64,000 nucleotides of DNA from Piromyces finnis (Eukaryota > Neocallimastigomycota > Neocallimastigomycetes > Neocallimastigales > Neocallimastigaceae). Under the pieces are notes generated by a model that was not told the origin of the DNA, searched no databases, and saw nothing but the letters and a program-made list of their open reading frames with translations. This document shows positions 13,601 through 25,610 of this stretch, in pieces. The DNA lies in the NCBI GenBank assembly GCA_002104945.1, contig MCFH01000045.1:1-64000 (forward strand), in the 5' to 3' direction. The translations under genes were made by a program, and so were the position numbers. Every line of letters starts with the position of its first letter. The stretch's first letter is position 1.

Positions 13601-13859
13601 TATGAAATTAGTTGCCAATGAAATGAATATTCCATACATTGATCTTTACAGTCTTATTGCTCGTAAATGGGAAGAACTTGGTGAAAACTACATTAAAAGT
13701 AACAACTGGTTCCCAACAGATTACAAGCATACTTCACCAGTTGCAGCAGATTTCAATGCACAAATGATTGTTACTGGTATTAAGTGTGTTAAGATTCAAG
13801 ATTTAATTGCTGTCTTAAACAACAAGGGAAATGCTGTTAATAACCAATGCAAATATTAA
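10679..13859 (+). CDS. Fused rhamnogalacturonan lyase (PL4) - CBM1 - rhamnogalacturonan acetylesterase (CE12)
   Basis: Predicted secreted bifunctional pectinase of 961 aa. Exons 10679-10779, 10862-10980, 11114-11213 and 11294-13859 join in phase. Order: signal peptide (KLYIFTVLFTYISAVFA); PL4 beta-sandwich (about 20-315, with DWEVRYTMLSDTRGVYYS and GCWFVIPSLEW); FnIII-like domain (about 320-422, GTYELHAWAKGVVGEF); CBM-like domain (about 426-606, PIVWEIGIPDRTAMEYKHG); Thr/Asn linker; CBM1 (about 652-687, FWQCGGINWKGSTTCCEG, ending YFSQC); Asn-rich linker; CE12 hydrolase (about 719-961) with GDSTADEYG, FGHND and DYKHTSP. Three-domain PL4 followed by esterase would cut and deacetylate the same RG-I backbone. 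No dockerin, so a free rather than cellulosomal enzyme is inferred. The CE12 part is identical to the copy at 6194-6936. Confidence 0.93.
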
Positions 13860-13883
13860 TTTTATAATAAAATAAACAAATAT
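13117..13883 (+). repeat. Right arm of a 767-bp inverted repeat (CE12 module)
   Basis: Partner of 6170-6936. The shared segment begins within the linker codons just before QPVVKPG, covers the whole CE12 domain and stop codon, and ends 24 bases into the 3' flank. The upstream Asn-rich linker and the CBM1 are not shared at base level. Confidence 0.92.
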
Positions 13884-13992
13884 TTGTAAAAGTTACTTTT
13901 TTTTTATTTAACCTAAAGTAAATTATAAATATTTTTCTATATAATTATCGGTTTAATATGAATTGAAAAAAAAAACATTACTTTTCTTCATA

Positions 13993-14023
<31 letters not shown>

Positions 14024-15672
14024 TTATTATTTTAAAAATTTTAATATAGTTTTAGAAGAAAAATAAAATAAATAAAATACTTTGTATATATAATTAATAA
14101 AATTAATAAAATAAAAAAAAAAAAGTAATAAAAAAAAAAATAAATTTTAAATATATATTTTCAAGGTTTTATAGTGTATATTGAATTATAATTCAAGGTT
14201 TTAAATGGATTTAATTCTGATTTTTATTTTTATTTCTTTTTATAATTTTTAAATTTTAACTATTTTGAACAATATTAATTGTTATAGTTTCCATTTTTTT
14301 TTAAATAATTCATTGAATGAAATCATGAAGTATTTTTAAATTTAGTGGGTCACCACCATATTATCTACCTGATTAAAGATAGGTAATATGCTATTTATTA
14401 CTATTTTATTTTATTATATCATTTTATTTCATTTAATCGATTAGGTAGGACCAATCCCACACAGTATAACTTTCAGAGTTCATCCATATTATACACCATA
14501 AATCAATATTTATCGATTTTATTTTATTATTTTTATATTGATTTCTATTAACATTTATTAAATCTTCTAATATATATTTTTATTAAATAAATAAGTATAT
14601 AATGGTTGACTTTTTTTTTTTTTTTGATAAAAAAAGAAAAGTTTTAATATCAATATCGCAACCAAAAGAAATAATAATTTTTTTTTTTTTTTTACATTCA
14701 ATAATAAAATATTTGCTTTATTTATTTTTTTTACTCTTTTTTACATCAACACTCTATAAAATACATTATTAAATTAGAATGAATTTACAACTTCTTTTTG
14801 GTAAAGTGTAAACTATTACAATAAAAAAAAAAAGATTAGTTATTAATACATTATAGTATTAATTACATTGGTAATACATTATTTTTTTTTTTTATTTTTT
14901 AAATTTTGTTGGTTCAGTTAACTTTAATTTTTTTTTTTTATTAATATTAAATATTTAAAAAAAAAAAAAAAAATCCTCAATCTATTTAAATATATTCTAC
15001 CAATGAAAATTATAATTATTAATAAATACCCTAACCAATACAATCTTTTATTAATTTAAATTTTTTAAAGATTTTTTGTATTATATATTCATAGTATTAT
15101 AGAAAATATATTACTTTTAACAAGAAATATATTATTTTTATTGAAGTTATTAAATATCCCCACTTTTTTTTTTATTAAAAAAAAAAATAAAATTTTTTTA
15201 ATTAAAAATTAAAATTTTTTGTAAAAATTCATACTCCATACACAACAACAAAAAAAAAAAAAAAAGGGTTTTCTAATAAAAAACGTGAATTTCACTATTA
15301 TAACCATGAAAAAAATAAAACACAAAAGTTAAAATGTATTTTTTTTTTTTTTTATATATTTTTTATTAAATAATGGGCAATTCTATGATTATGTAAAAAT
15401 CATAGTGGTGTCTTTTTTTTTTCGGTATCTTTTTTTTATGTTAAAAGAAATGGAAAAGATTATTTATCTTTTTTTTTTTCATTAAAATAGAATTAAAATG
15501 ATTTTAATTTTATATATAATATTATAATATTTTCCCTTATTTCTTATTAAATAGTTAACATAAAGATTAATACTGATAATGTTGTACGTAATTTTAATTG
15601 ATACAGAAAATAAATATATTATATGTAAATTAATTATAAATAATTAATTGATAGTTAAAAGATTTTTAATAT
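13884..15672. other. Intergenic region, mostly A/T tracts
   Basis: Lies between the convergent PL4 fusion and RS/RRM genes. Apart from the structured element at 14345-14460 it shows only homopolymer tracts, an AT dinucleotide run near 13990-14015 and short hairpins such as ATGATT/AATCAT near 15380-15402. No gene seen. Confidence 0.6.
14345..14460. other. Structured element: nested inverted repeats, possible ncRNA or MITE
   Basis: GC-richer than its surroundings. GTGGG (14345-14349) pairs with CCCAC (14456-14460). CTACCTGATTAA (14365-14376) pairs with TTAATC (14433-14438) and AGGTAG (14443-14448) with a four-base bulge. A second local stem pairs TATTATCTA with TAGGTAATA (about 14359-14388). 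Neither strand has an open frame. The function is unknown. Confidence 0.4.
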
Positions 15673-17296
15673 TTAAAAATCATCATAGCTTAATAATGTA
15701 CGACTACTAGCTCTTGGGTCTAAGACGCCAATATTTGAATTTTGGTATGTTTTTGGATTAATAATATTCACATTTCTGTGACCATAAATGTTATATGCTG
15801 AAAAGTTGGCCATTGATGAAGACTGGTTTGGATTATTGTTAATATATTCAAATCCATAGGTATCTTGAGTCATTGCCATTGCTCCATCATCATCTTGCCA
15901 TGGGCGGTTACCAAAACCATACTTGTTACGTTCTGGAATTTTGGCTTTGCCTACCTTAATAATTGATGATCCTAATTTATAACCATTCATTTTTTTGATA
16001 GCATCTAATGCAGCATTTGCTGACTTATATGAAATAAAAGCATATTGTTTGCCTGGGAATATTTTAATTTCTTTGATTTCACCAAAAGCAGAAAATATTT
16101 TACGAATAACCTCTTCAGGTGTATTTTCTTCTAAATCACCTAAATAAATTGTTTTTTTATAAAATTCAGTTTCTAAATAACTAGCACTTTCTCTGTAAAT
16201 TTGTGTTTGTTCAATGTCTAAAAGTGGTTTCTTTCTTGGATCATCCATAATAGTTTTTTCAATAGTATTTGTAGTGGATATAACTTCTTCATCATCATCT
16301 TCTTCCTCAAAACGTCTTTGCCTTCTACTTCCGTAATAATGGCTTTTTCTATTGTGATAATAACGATCGCGATCATATCTATTCATACGATGATGATAAT
16401 CATCATCTCTGTATCTTGAGTGTCTTGATCTGGATCTGGATCTAGATCTTGACCTAGATCTTGAACGGTATGGTTTATAAGAGGATCTGGATCTATGATA
16501 ATGTGGTGATCTTGATCTTGATCTTGAGTGATTTCTAATTCTTGAATATGGTGGAGATCTTGATCTTGATTTTGAAAGTCTGTTATTATTTTTAATTTCT
16601 TTTTTTATATCATTTACTTCTTCAATTTCTTTTTTCTCCTCTTTTATTATTCTTTTTTCAATTGGTGGTAATTTATTTATTATTTTTGTTTCTCCTTTAA
16701 TTACCTTAACAATATTTTTAGCATTTATTTCAACAGCTGGTTTTTCTTTAACTTCTTCTTCAGTTGTTTCTTTAATTTCATCTTCAACTGTTATATCTAT
16801 ATCATTTTGAGGTTCTGTTTCTGAGAAAGTATCTGGGAATATTTCAAAATCTTCAGGATCTGAATCAATTTCTATTTCATCTTCAATTATTTCGAAATCT
16901 GATGTAAATGAACCATTGTTTATTTCTTCTAATTTCATTGGTTCATTATTATCACTATTTTCACTTTCTTCCGTTTCAGATTTATTTATATCTTTATCAT
17001 TAATTTCATTTGGTAATGGTGTAGAATTTGGAGATGGTAATAAAGAGTTTTTAACATATGACGTAGATGAAGAAGATTCTTGTGAAATTGAATCTAATGA
17101 ACCTAATGTACTTATAGATAAATTTGAATCGAGTGAACTAGAAGAATCACTTGAAAGAGAACGTGATTGTGGTTGTTGTGATTTATAGAATGATAATGTA
17201 CGTTCAATACTTCTTCCTCTAGTTATAGGACTTGTATCATCGCTTGAATAACTTGTTAAGCTACTTTCAGTACTATCACTATCATATTCAAGTGGT

Positions 17297-17327
<31 letters not shown>

Positions 17328-17870
17328 TATTATTATAATTATCAGATAAATTTGAACTATTGTATGATAAAGCTGGTGAAGGACATCCTGCTATTTGTTC
17401 CTATTATAATTCAATTTTTTTTTTTTTATTTTATTAAAAAATTTCTTTTAATACACGTTTAATTTTTCTATTTTGTTTTTTTTTTTTCAAAATTCTTTTT
17501 CTCTTTTTTTTTTAAAAATAAAATAAATATTTTTCTCTCTTTATTATTCTTTTATTTTTTTACACCTCCTTTAAAAATATTATAATATTTTAGTGTAATA
17601 TATATTTACTTTAACTGCTCCCAAATTTATTTTTAAAGTCAATTTATTTTGTGATAAAGAAGAATTTATTTTATTTATAGTTCTTAAATCTTGACTTTCC
17701 TATTAATAATGTTTAAAAATTCAAATGGGTTAATATTATGGTACATACACGTAAAAAAATATATATCACTATATATATACTTTTATTCTCTTCTTTAACT
17801 GCTTGTATTTTTGAACAAGCTTTGGTGAAGCGGTTGAATCAATAAATATTTGTTCTCCGGGCATTTTCAT
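15673..17870 (-). CDS. RNA-binding protein with coiled N-terminus, acidic region, RS domain and one RRM
   Basis: Likely pre-mRNA processing or other nuclear RNA protein, 635 aa. Exons 17781-17870, 17610-17699 and 15673-17400 join in phase. The N-terminus (KLVQKYKQLKKRIK) could form a short coiled coil. Then come a Ser/Asn-rich stretch, an acidic stretch (IEDEIEIDSDPEDFEIF) and an RS domain with runs of Arg-Ser dipeptides (about 16365-16580). A single RRM follows with RNP2 IYLGDL and RNP1 KQYAFISY (about 15950-16165), then a tail with GFGNRPWQDDD. Reading stays open upstream of the Met at 16938, so the start at 17870 (MKMPGEQIF) was chosen. The exact family is not recognised. Confidence 0.8.
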
Positions 17871-20800
17871 TATATATTTTTACTTCTTTTATAATAATTT
17901 AATGATTTTTTTTATATATTTATATATTTGGTATTTTGTTAAATTTATATATTGAAAGAAAATAAACAATAAATAAATAGAATTAAATTTTCAAAAACAA
18001 AAAAGAAAAATAATAAAAAGAAGAAATAAGAAAAGAATAAAAATATTTTTTTTAGTAATGTAATGTATAAAAAAATCTATATGTTTTTATAATTTATAAT
18101 GTATAAATCAATAATAAATAAATAAATTTCTAATTTCTATAAATATATGGTATCATAAACAATATCAATTTTTATTAAAGTAATTAAATAAAAAATAGAT
18201 ATTTATTAAAAAAAAAAAAAGAAAAGAAAAATGAATACTATATATATGAACTCATTCCTTTCTTTTTTTTTTTTTTTTAATTTTGCTTTTTAGTTTAAAA
18301 AAAGTGCAAAAAAAAAAAAAAAAAATTAATTAGGGGAGTTATTTAATATTAATATTTTTTTAATATTCAATAGAATTAATCATATATATTAATATTATTA
18401 TTTATTATATATATTTATAGAGGTAGAAACACCATCCTTAATAATAAGATTATAATATTTAAATTTTTACACTAATAATAATAAAATTATATTAATTTAT
18501 TTATTGGGTAATTTATTTATGAATATATAATATATATAATAATATATATTCATATTTAATCTCAATAATTTTTTAAGTTTTTTAAAATTATTATAACCAA
18601 TCATCGATGTTTAAAAATGATTGGTATATATATTAATTTTTTTTTAAATTTTCTTTTAAAAATATAATTTAATTTTTTTTTTAATTTTACTATAAAAATA
18701 TATATTTTTATAATTAAACTTTAATTTTAAGAAATTATTAAATTATTTTTGTTATAAAATTTTAAATATGGATACTGTAAAAAATGAATAGTTTAAAGAA
18801 AGAATTTTATATAATTCGTTAAAAAAAAAAAAAAAAAAAAAAAATATAGTAATAAATATGTTTTTAAGAATTTAATTTTTATCTTCCTTAAAGTACTTTT
18901 ATTACTATTTAATATTAAGATCCTATAAAAATAAAAATAGGAAGATACACGTGTTATTATTTAATTTTGACAATAATTTATAATTTATGTATTTATAATA
19001 GAAAAACATTTCTAAAATTTTAGTTTTTTATTATTGTTGCTTTAAGATTTTTTATATGTATAAGAAATTTTATATTTATTAAGAATTAATTTTTTCATAT
19101 AATATATAAATGAGTTAGATTTAGCATATAATGAATCTTTTATGATTTATATTTATAGCCAAAAAGTAAGATTTTTAATAATAATTTAATTAAACAATGA
19201 ATGAAAAAGGAACCTATTAATAGGCTAATGTAATTAATACTGCTAAGTTTATTTAATCAAATAATTTATATTATTTATAGAATATGAGATATTCTATAAG
19301 ATTAAAGGTTAATATTTAAATCTCTAATAATATCTTTTTTTAAAGTTTTTGATTAAAAATTTAATCAATATTATATTTAAATCAATGAATTAATAATTTT
19401 TTTTTATGTAAAATGAAAGTTTCTTTTTTTAAAAAAAAAAAAAAAAAAACATTAATTGTCTAAAATTTAAATTATTTGAATTACTTTTATAAAAATCTTA
19501 AATATGTTAAAAAAAAAAATTGTGTTTAGAGAAATATCGTTGATTGGTTATTTATTTTTAACATTTGTTGGATTATCCATCACTTCATTTGAAAAAAAAA
19601 TTAAATTAAGAATACTTTATTTGGAAATTAAATTTTTTTTTTAAAACAACCTTTATTTTTTTTGAAAATGAAAATATTCAATAAATATATAATATTATAA
19701 TTATTCATTTCTATTTTTATTATAATTATAAATACCTCTAAAAGTTTTAATATTTATTATTCTTTGAATATCAAAAAAAAATCAAAATATTATTAATTTC
19801 CATTGTTAAAATATAAAAAAGAGTTTGATCATTTTAATTTTATTATAATTATACATGAACTGTATATGTTAATATTTTCTGTTATTAAAATAAAAAAAAA
19901 GTTAGATCATTTTATATATATGCAACTATCTCTATATGTTAATTATTATTATGGGTGTAAACTTTTATTAATATTAGGTTTTTAGTATAAAAATTTAAAA
20001 TATTTTACATAATAAATATATTAAAATATAGTAAAAATTAATCTCTAATATATTAAAATGTAATTATTAAATTAAATTTTTATATTATTAAATTTTAATA
20101 AATTTAGATTTTTGTGTTTGTGTTTTTTTTTATTTTTTTTTTATTAAACTATTCTAAGTACCTATTACTCAGTAACTTAAAATAAGTGAAAAAAAATATT
20201 ATATTAATTCCTTATAATGATTTTTACATAATACTTTTTAGAAAATTAACATAGAATTAAAAAAATGACATATAATAAATTATTCTTATTCCTCTTTCTT
20301 TATTGTTAAAGTATGATTTAATTTCAATTTTAATCCTTTTTTTTATTTTTCATTATTTATGTATAACATTTAAAGTTTTATAATATTTTTAAAAATAGTC
20401 ATTTATGTTATTTAAATATTTTTACAAAACATAAATTTATTTATTTATTATCATAAAAAAAACAACAGCAGATCAGATAAGAATAATTAGTTTTAATATT
20501 ACTTGTTTAAAAAATGATGAGAGATAGAAAAAAGAAAAAAAAAATATTTTTGCTATTATTATTATTATAAAAAATACTATTTTAACTAATTTATTTGTGC
20601 ACTTCCAATGTACTAAAAGAAAAAAGTATAATGATGGCAAAGTCAATATTTTGAAATAGTATACTGAACTATTTTTATAATAACAAAATAAAAAAATGTT
20701 TTTTTTTTAGTTAAATCTAATAAATAAAATAAATTTTGAAAAATTAATCATTAATTAAAATATTTGTATATCAAAAAGAAATTATTCAAAATAATGAAAT

Positions 20801-21965
20801 TCTAATAAATTCCAATTAAAGAAATTAATTTTATAAAATTATAAAGTATATAACAAAAGACTAATAATAATCACCAATATTAGATATTATTAATGAATTT
20901 TTTTTATTTTAGGATAATAATTAAAAGAAATCTCAAAGTTTACTAGGATTTCTTTGGATTCATCCAGAGTTGAAAATGTTTGGTTTGAATTTAATTTTTA
21001 GTATTCCAAAAAAAACTTAGATCCAAACTAAAATTTAAATATATTTATTATATGGATGTCTATGTATTAAAATTATTTATTTTAAATTTTTTAATTCATT
21101 CTAAGTATAGTTGATCCTTGTAAAATAATGTTGTATTTTTGATACTATATGATATACTTTATATTATGTTAATTTATTAAATATATATTTAACTAGAGAA
21201 TGAAAAAAGTATAATAAAATGATAAATAAGTATAGACTTTTTATTTAATAGAATTTAAAATCAATATCATTCAAAATTAAATATTTGGTTAAGAATGATA
21301 AAATTTTCACAACCTCAGAGTTTAAATTTAATGATTATTATGAAGCAAATAAAATGCAATTAACATCATAATAAATATTTTATTTTATTCTTTTAATTTT
21401 TGTTTCTAGAAAGTTATAATTATATAACGAATAAAGGAAATGAAAATATTAATTATTATTGATCATATCTTATTAATTCTCAACTATTTAAAATCGAAAC
21501 TTTAATTTTAACAATAACATGTTATGGTATATAATGATGAAAGTATAATTCAAGAAGGTTATTTTGTATTAACTAATATTATAATGGTAGGACAGTTTTA
21601 TTAAAGAGCATAATTACTACTTTATTTTTAAGATTATCCAATATCTTTTTATTTTCAAAAAATAATAACATATGTGACATATTAGTTTTAAATTTTATTT
21701 AATTGAAAAAATTAAACCTAAAATTAATCTAACCCTTTAACATATAAAAATAATATTAACATAATAAAATGATGGCTAAGTCAATATTTAAATATATATA
21801 TTTTTTATTATAATTAATTATAAGAAATATGAAAATAAGAAAATAAAAAAAAAATAAAAAAAAAATAGGCTAATTATATAGTTAAATATAATAAATAAAG
21901 TAAATTTAGAAAAGTAAAAAAAATAATCATAAATATTGAAAGAGAATAATAATGCATTATAATCA
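17871..21965. other. 4-kb gene desert
   Basis: Almost pure A/T with many homopolymer tracts; no gene on either strand that I can support. A diverged direct duplication links 20625-20760 and 21765-21930 (shared AATGATGGC then AAGTCAATATT, and AGTTAAAT then AATAAATAAA). The second copy lies directly upstream of the LRR pseudogene, the first about 1.1 kb further up. Confidence 0.5.
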
Positions 21966-23035
21966 TTGATAAAACCGAGAAAATTAATAAATATAATAGA
22001 TGAAATTCCGGAAAATCTAGAACATTTATCTAAATTAAATATCAGAAATAATGATTTAGAAGAATTCCCAATAGAAATAGGAAGCTTAATTAAATTAAAT
22101 GAATTGAATCTAAAAGGTAACTATATAATGGAATTACCAGAAGAAATTGGAAATTTAATTAATTTAACTGAATTGAATATTAAAGATAATATTTTAAGGG
22201 AACTACCCATAAAAATAAGTAATTTAACACATTTAATGAAATTAAATCTTGCAAACAATAATTTAAAAAAATTACCAAAAGAAATAGGAAATTTAACCAA
22301 TTTAGTTGAATTGGACATTTATAAAAATAGTTTAGATGAATTGGGAAATTTAACTAGTTTAAATAAATTGAATATTTACCATCTATCGTAATAAATTAAA
22401 AGAAATATTAAATATAACCGATTTACTAATATTAAATATTCCCAGTAATAGGTTAACATAAATACCAAAAGAAATAGAAAATGCAAGTCACTTAAATGGA
22501 ATCGAAATTCAATACAATCATTTAACAGAATTATCAAAAGAAATATGCAGTTTAATCAATTTAACAGAATTAATCATTTGTTATAATGAAATTAGAAAAC
22601 TTCCAAAAGAAATAGGAGATTTATCAAATTTAACAGCATTATATTTAAATAAAAACAAATTAATGGAAATACCAGAAGAAATGGAAAATCTAACTAGATT
22701 AACTTTATTAGACATTTGAGGTAATGAATTTGAAGAACAACCTGAAGAAATATTAGACAATATAATTAATTTAGAAATCACTTATATAGGTGCTTCTTCA
22801 TCTATTTGAAAGTAAGAAGACAATGCAGATACAGGAATAATAATGATAAAAAAATCTAATTCAAATTTCCTATGGTATTAAATATTTTAAATTAAATGAA
22901 TTAGCCGTTAGTAAAAGTCAATTAATACCATTTATTATTTCGCATCTAAACAAAGTAAAAGAAATCAATTTAAGGAATAATAAATTTCATAGTAAATTTT
23001 CTATAAATTTTTTCAGAATTGAAAACAATTTATCA
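21966..23035 (+). pseudogene. Decayed leucine-rich-repeat protein gene
   Basis: The first 141 codons read as canonical 23-residue LRRs of the type LPEEIGNLINLTELNIKDN. The frame then breaks at about 22390. Further repeats continue in other frames with internal stops: ITDLLILNIPSNRLT then a stop, LPKEIGDLSNLTALYLNKN, LTRLTLLDI then a stop (about 22716), and a last one near 22950-22990 (KVKEINLRNNKF). At least three stops or frameshifts are seen and introns do not explain them, so it is called a pseudogene. The LPxEIGxLxxL consensus is of the Ras-group-related/bacterial LRR type. Its original role is unknown. Confidence 0.75.
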
Positions 23036-23365
23036 TGACAGGTATTTAATTTCTTTTCTTCTAAAAGAAGTTAAATCCTTAAATCCAACTTAAAATTTGA
23101 ATATAAATATTACAATAGTAAAAATAAATTAAAAATAAATAATATATTATTCTATATTTAAAAGATTTTATCATTAATTTTATTAATTATTTCAGAAACA
23201 AGTATCTATTTATCGGAGGATGTTCTCTTTGAAATATTTAAAAAATAAAAAGTTATTCATTATTCATACATTTGGTTAAACATAACAATAAACATAAACA
23301 TAATAAACTTAATAATAATAGGTTATTATTATAAGGTAATAATAAGGTTATGTTTATGCTATTGA

Positions 23366-23489
23366 TTAGTAATGTTCAATAAATTTAAAGTAACCAAAAG
23401 TGTCAATATTGAAGAAACAATAAGACAGACCATTAAAATCAGTGCAATTATTAATGATAGTAATTTTGTTTTCTAACAAAATTTGACCC
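23366..23489 (-). CDS. Orphan 3' exon of an unidentified gene or fragment
   Basis: A T-rich tract and AG precede an open frame that reads GQILLENKITIINNC, then TDFNGLSYCFFNIDTFGYF and ends KFIEHY at a TAA (23366-23368). Its composition is protein-like and GC is higher than around it. No convincing upstream exon was found between 23500 and 24030, so it may be a gene remnant. Product not recognised. Confidence 0.3.
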
Positions 23490-24032
23490 TAAATTATAGG
23501 CCTATTGAAAGTCAAATATAAATATTAAATTCATGTATAATAGTGATATTTCTTATTTTTAATGAAAATAACAAAAATACATTATTTTTAATTCTTATTT
23601 TATATTGACTCTTTTTTATTTAAAATTTTAATTATATTAATGATTTAAATGCTATTCAAACCAAATTGCTGTAAAAAATAATAAAAAGTGATAAATAGGT
23701 TTAAAAACTAAATTTCCATTAATTACAGAAAGTCATGTTTTAATGGTATTAAACTTAACTAAAGTTAATAATACTCACTATATATAATATCCAAAAAAAT
23801 TTAATTTACAAAAAATATAATTATTTGCATCTGAATGCTTGTTTATTTATATTATTTTATTTATTATAATTTTCATGAAATTCAATGCTTTTAATAGTAA
23901 TTTTTATACTTGCTTTTTTAGTAAATGTCAAATTTATTTTTAAAAGTGTTTTTTTATTAAGTAATTTTATTACTTAAATACATATGATAATTATATTTTT
24001 ATTAACATATATAATACAAAAAATTTTTATCA

Positions 24033-25610
24033 TTATTGTCTACAATTATAGTTAACAGCCTTACCCTTATCATTTAATACTGAAATTAATTCAGAAATTG
24101 GTTGACATTTTGAGAAAGCATTAACAAGAAGTCTAGCATCAAAATCAGCAGCGGTTGGTGATGGGTGTAAATAATCCACTGGGAACCAGTTGTTATTATT
24201 AAGATAAGCCTCACCAAGTTCTTCATATTGACGAGCAATATATTTAAACATATTAATACATGGAATATTTAATTCCTGAGCAACCATAATCATATAATCA
24301 TGGAAACGACCTGGAGTTTCAATTTGTCCATTATTGAAAATCTTACGAGGAGTTTGTGTAAGAAGAACTGGGTGAGCATTTTTAGCTAAAACTTGGTTAG
24401 CCATTTGACGGATATACCATGGGAAGGTATGAACGACTTCAGTTTCACCAGAACTTAAAGTAACAGTGACAGTTTCATTTCCAGTTCCATTAGCACAACC
24501 TCTTTCTTTTTCGTGAGTTGGACCACCACCATCATTGTGACCAAATTGAATGAAGACATAATCTCCAGCTTTAACACCATTCATTAAAGTTGTCCATCTT
24601 CCTTCACGCCAGAAAGATCTAGCACTTCTACCTGATTTAGCATGATTCTGAACATTACAGGTAACATAGTCAGATAAAAATTTACCCCAACCAACTGTTT
24701 TACCACCATTTGCAGTGGTACTATCTCCAGTTGAATCACCAGCAATAAAGATATTAGCTGGTTTTGAAACATTTGAAGTTGATTGTGAAGGATTACTTGT
24801 TCTAGTTGTTGTTTTAATTTGAGTAGCAGTTCCAGCTGTTCTTACTCTTGAAGTTGTAGTGGTTGTACCAGGGATGCATTGAGAAAACCTTTATATTGTA
24901 AAATTATTATTGTTATTTTTTTTTAATAATATATATTTAAATTATAATTTTTAAATGAATTTTATTAAAAAATACATAATTATATCAAATATTTGAATTA
25001 TTTAATGAAATTTATCGAGTATTTGAATGGTCATTATAAATTTAAGATTTTATGATTTTAAAAATGAATTTTAGCATTATTATTTTTTTTGAAAAAAATA
25101 TCATGTATTATGTATAAAAAATCATTATTTACAATTATTATTGTAAAATTGAAAGTTTTAGGTATAATTAGTAAACTAATTTTTTTTTTTTGGTTTATTT
25201 TAATTATTTTTAATTATATTATTTAAAGAGCTTACCATTGATTATAGTATTTACAATAATAACCACTTACACAACAATTTTCACCATTATAATTGGAACT
25301 ATTTTTAATATTTATAATAGCATTAATAATGACAATATTAACATATTTGTAGTGATGAAATTAAAATTAAAGAGAAAGTACAATATAAAACATGAAAGGC
25401 AATTGTAAAATTTATAATAATAATATTAATATATTTATAAAATTTCCATTTTATTTTATTTATATATACATTTATTTACTTAAATATTAAAATATTCATT
25501 AATATTTAAACATACCCTCCACATTGACCAAAAGCATTGCTACATGCAGCATTAACATATTTATTTATTAATGCTACAAATGTAATAAATATTACAGATT
25601 TCAAATTCAT
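24033..25610 (-). CDS. Second secreted CBM1-CE12 rhamnogalacturonan acetylesterase
   Basis: Paralogue of the 6194-7701 gene with the same exon plan: 25516-25610, 25236-25298 and 24033-24888, 337 aa. Exon 1 gives a signal peptide (to about KYVNA) and the CBM1 start FGQCGG. Exon 2 gives NGENCCVSGYYCKYYNQW and exon 3 begins FSQC. After a Thr-rich linker comes the SGNH hydrolase: GDSTGD (about residue 102), FGHND (about 169) and DYLHPSP (about 291) supply the Ser, Asn and Asp/His positions expected for CE12. The sequence is clearly diverged from the other two CE12 modules (for example GDSTGDSTTANGG against GDSTADEYGANNG), so it is an older duplicate and not part of the recent inverted repeat. Confidence 0.9.

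Noticed and set aside
12892-13605. Frames of 139 and 97 codons overlapping the CE12 module, repeated on the minus strand at 6448-6927
   Set aside because: Shadows of the PL4-CE12 and CE12 reading frames; they recur only because the DNA is duplicated.
14461-14500. Sequence AGTATAACTTTCAGAG then TTCATC resembling the 5' box A region of U3 snoRNA
   Set aside because: Nothing downstream resembles the other U3 boxes and the following 200 bases are A/T only, so it is likely a chance match.
16916-17462. Plus-strand frames of 90 and 76 codons
   Set aside because: They are antisense to the open, in-phase minus-strand exon of the RS/RRM gene.
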